In this document: in pieces, positions 7,248 to 8,329 of the stretch
Numbering within the stretch: the stretch's first letter is position 1
Layout of the letters: each line of letters starts with the position of its first letter
Assembly (NCBI RefSeq): GCF_020829685.1
Contig: NZ_JAIVFR010000244.1
Coordinates: 1 to 8,329 of the forward strand
Length of the DNA stretch: 8,329 nucleotides
Direction: 5' to 3'
Source: Nostoc sp. CHAB 5715
GTDB lineage: Bacteria; Cyanobacteriota; Cyanobacteriia; Cyanobacteriales; Nostocaceae
Made by a program: the position numbers and the translations under genes
The notes under the pieces: generated by a model
What the model was told of the DNA's origin: nothing
Databases searched by the model: none
What the model saw: the letters and a program-made list of their open reading frames with translations, nothing else

Positions 7248-7787
7248 TTAAGCTTGCTCCCAGAGCTGACGTACATAATCAGGTAGCCAGCTAGCAATTT
7301 CTTGAATTCGTTCTTCGGAAAGTTCGTCTTTGGTGGCAGAAAACACTGCTTTAACCGCTTGCTCTCGGTCTACTGTTCCCGGCTTTCCGCCCTCATTAGC
7401 AACTCTGAACAGGAAGCGATCAGAATCAATCTTGAAGATGCCTGGGCCTTGCCAAGGTGGACGAACCCGGCTCAAAAATCTCACAAGTGGATTGCTATCT
7501 CTCCAGAGATCAGCCACTTCAAACTGGAGTGCTTTTTCATCTGTAGGTACAGCCTCTGTATGCAGTTCTGCCTCGACGCGATCGCTAGCTTCTGTGGTCA
7601 TTAAGTCGCGCATAACGCGAAACACAACTTCGGTAAAGTCTCTTGCATCATAGGGGTCTGCAAATCCGGCTTTGACCTGCACTTTTTCCAGGAACGAACG
7701 ATGTTCGTCTGCGATCGCAGTTCGAGTATCTTCAATCTCCGTTGGGTCAACTTCTGGAATGTTTGTTCTAAAACTTTGATCGGGCAT
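7248..7787 (-). CDS. DUF2267 domain-containing protein
   Basis: This is a soluble protein of 179 residues without signal peptide or membrane segment. DUF2267 proteins are made of one or two repeats of a small helical unit. The first unit is about residues 38-110 (DPYDARDFTEVVFRVMRDLMT..., ending FLSRVRP) and a second half-unit about 140-179 (REQAVKAVFSATKDELSEERIQEIASWLPDYVRQLW); the helix-then-LP-x-x-x-R-x-LW ending is typical. The molecular function of the family is unknown. The N-terminal 35 residues are acidic and probably flexible. The gene has a weak Shine-Dalgarno sequence (AAGAAA), its own terminator, and stands alone, divergent from the next gene across 269 bases. Two HIP1 sites lie inside it. 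Confidence 0.75.
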   Translation of the reverse strand: MPDQSFRTNIPEVDPTEIEDTRTAIADEHRSFLEKVQVKAGFADPYDARDFTEVVFRVMRDLMTTEASDRVEAELHTEAVPTDEKALQFEVADLWRDSNPLVRFLSRVRPPWQGPGIFKIDSDRFLFRVANEGGKPGTVDREQAVKAVFSATKDELSEERIQEIASWLPDYVRQLWEQA

Positions 7788-8056
7788 TGTTTTTTCTTGT
7801 GGTTATTAATTTTGAGTCTTTATGCTTACTTTATGTAAGGTCGCACAGATCAAAAACCCTTGGAATCTTCCAGAAGTTTGAGATCGTAACTATTCAAAAG
7901 TTAGAAATTTATCTGATCTGCTCACAGCAGTAGAGTCATGGTTGAGGGTAAGTGATTTACCTTTATTCACCAGAGCAATGCTTCTGATGTTTTTGCCCGT
8001 CTGTGTCGAAAACCAGTCAAAATAAATGAGTTGGTATAAAATCAGCCGAAATAAAG

Positions 8057-8329
8057 ATGCTAGAAACAACAAACATCGAAATTAACACGAACTATGTCAA
8101 AGTACCCAACGATGACCTAGAAATCGATGCTTACTTAGCTCAACCAGCACAAAACGGAACCTTTGGCGCGGTTATAGTTTTTCCAGAAATTTTTGGAATC
8201 AATCGTAATATTCGAGATATTACGGAATTAATCGCCAAACAAGGATACGTAGCAATAGCCCCGGCGATGTATCAACGTGTTGCTCCTGGTTTTGAGGCTG
8301 ACTTTAGTCCAGAATATGCAGGCTATAGC
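8057..8329 (+). CDS. Dienelactone hydrolase family protein, N-terminal part, cut by the window end
   Basis: The 91 codons present read MLETTNIEINTNYVKVPN and onward, and match the alpha/beta-hydrolase dienelactone hydrolase family: AVIVFPEIFGINRNIRDI (39-56), with the conserved Glu of the FPEIFG turn, then ELIAKQGYVAIAPAMYQR (58-75). The catalytic Cys, Asp and His lie beyond the window. Characterised members open dienelactone rings in chlorocatechol breakdown, but most cyanobacterial homologues have no known substrate, so only the family is claimed. A TATAAA (8035-8040) could be a -10 box, with no good -35; AAAG just before the ATG is a poor Shine-Dalgarno. In the 269-base gap upstream (7788-8056) only a small TGGAA/TTCCA palindrome (7861-7872) stands out. 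Confidence 0.85.
   Translation, partial: MLETTNIEINTNYVKVPNDDLEIDAYLAQPAQNGTFGAVIVFPEIFGINRNIRDITELIAKQGYVAIAPAMYQRVAPGFEADFSPEYAGYS

Larger units (their letters stand above)
3592..8329. mobile_element. nifD excision element, left (nifH-proximal) part, continues past the window
   Basis: Everything to the right of the core site is unrelated to nifD, and neither the 3' remainder of nifD, nifK nor a second core copy appears before the window ends, so the insert is at least 4.7 kb. Published elements range from about 11 kb in Anabaena PCC 7120 to larger ones in other Nostocales. The contents seen here are restriction-modification remains, a brnTA operon, vapC relics, DUF2267 and a dienelactone hydrolase. 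No recombinase gene is in this part. If the region was rearranged after insertion, the genes furthest right might not belong to the element. Confidence 0.7.

Noticed and set aside
7302..7653. Two + strand frames of 100 and 107 codons antisense to the DUF2267 gene
   Set aside because: They are shadows of a gene with clear family features on the other strand, and neither has a recognisable domain.
7890..8072. A 60-codon - strand frame between DUF2267 and the dienelactone hydrolase gene
   Set aside because: It overlaps the hydrolase start and its expected promoter region, and shows no domain or ribosome binding site.

Overview
The window comes from a heterocyst-forming cyanobacterium of the Nostoc/Anabaena type. 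It has the nif order nifU (3' end) - glbN - nifH - nifD, ten HIP1 octamers (GCGATCGC), heptanucleotide tandem repeats, and several degenerate dispersed repeats of the kind that litter Nostoc genomes. A cyanoglobin gene between nifU and nifH is known from Nostoc commune and Nostoc punctiforme.

Left part (1-3591): the end of a NifU reading frame, which is broken upstream of about position 59. It is followed by glbN, a leader rich in hairpins and repeats, then complete nifH and nifD, all on the + strand. nifD is not intact. At 3581-3591 it carries GGATTACTCCG, the core of the known nifD excision element, and from there it runs into unrelated sequence that adds a 32-residue foreign tail and a stop. 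The window therefore shows the unexcised (vegetative) arrangement. The 3' end of nifD, nifK, the second core copy and the xisA recombinase gene are not in the window.

Right part (3592-8329) is read as the nifD-proximal part of the element, at least 4.7 kb. In order it holds: a 559-base AT-rich non-coding stretch; a remnant of an AvaI/BsoBI-like restriction endonuclease and, just upstream of it on the same - strand, an apparently intact SPPY-type DNA methyltransferase; a repeat-rich stretch with a frameshifted vapC (PIN toxin) relic; an intact brnT-brnA toxin-antitoxin operon; a second, even shorter vapC relic; a DUF2267 gene with a clear terminator; and on the + strand the beginning of a dienelactone hydrolase family gene cut by the window end.

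Working together: the left genes make nitrogenase (Fe protein and MoFe alpha subunit), plus a small haemoglobin that probably handles O2, NO or redox chemistry in the nitrogen-fixing cell. The right genes look like element cargo and addiction modules in different states of decay: one working-looking TA pair, one methyltransferase that has lost its nuclease, and two dead toxin fragments. The most notable points are the interrupted nifD with its repeat-derived tail, the decaying restriction-modification cassette flanked by direct repeats, the twin vapC relics around brnTA, and the alternative hairpins in the nif leader and spacer.
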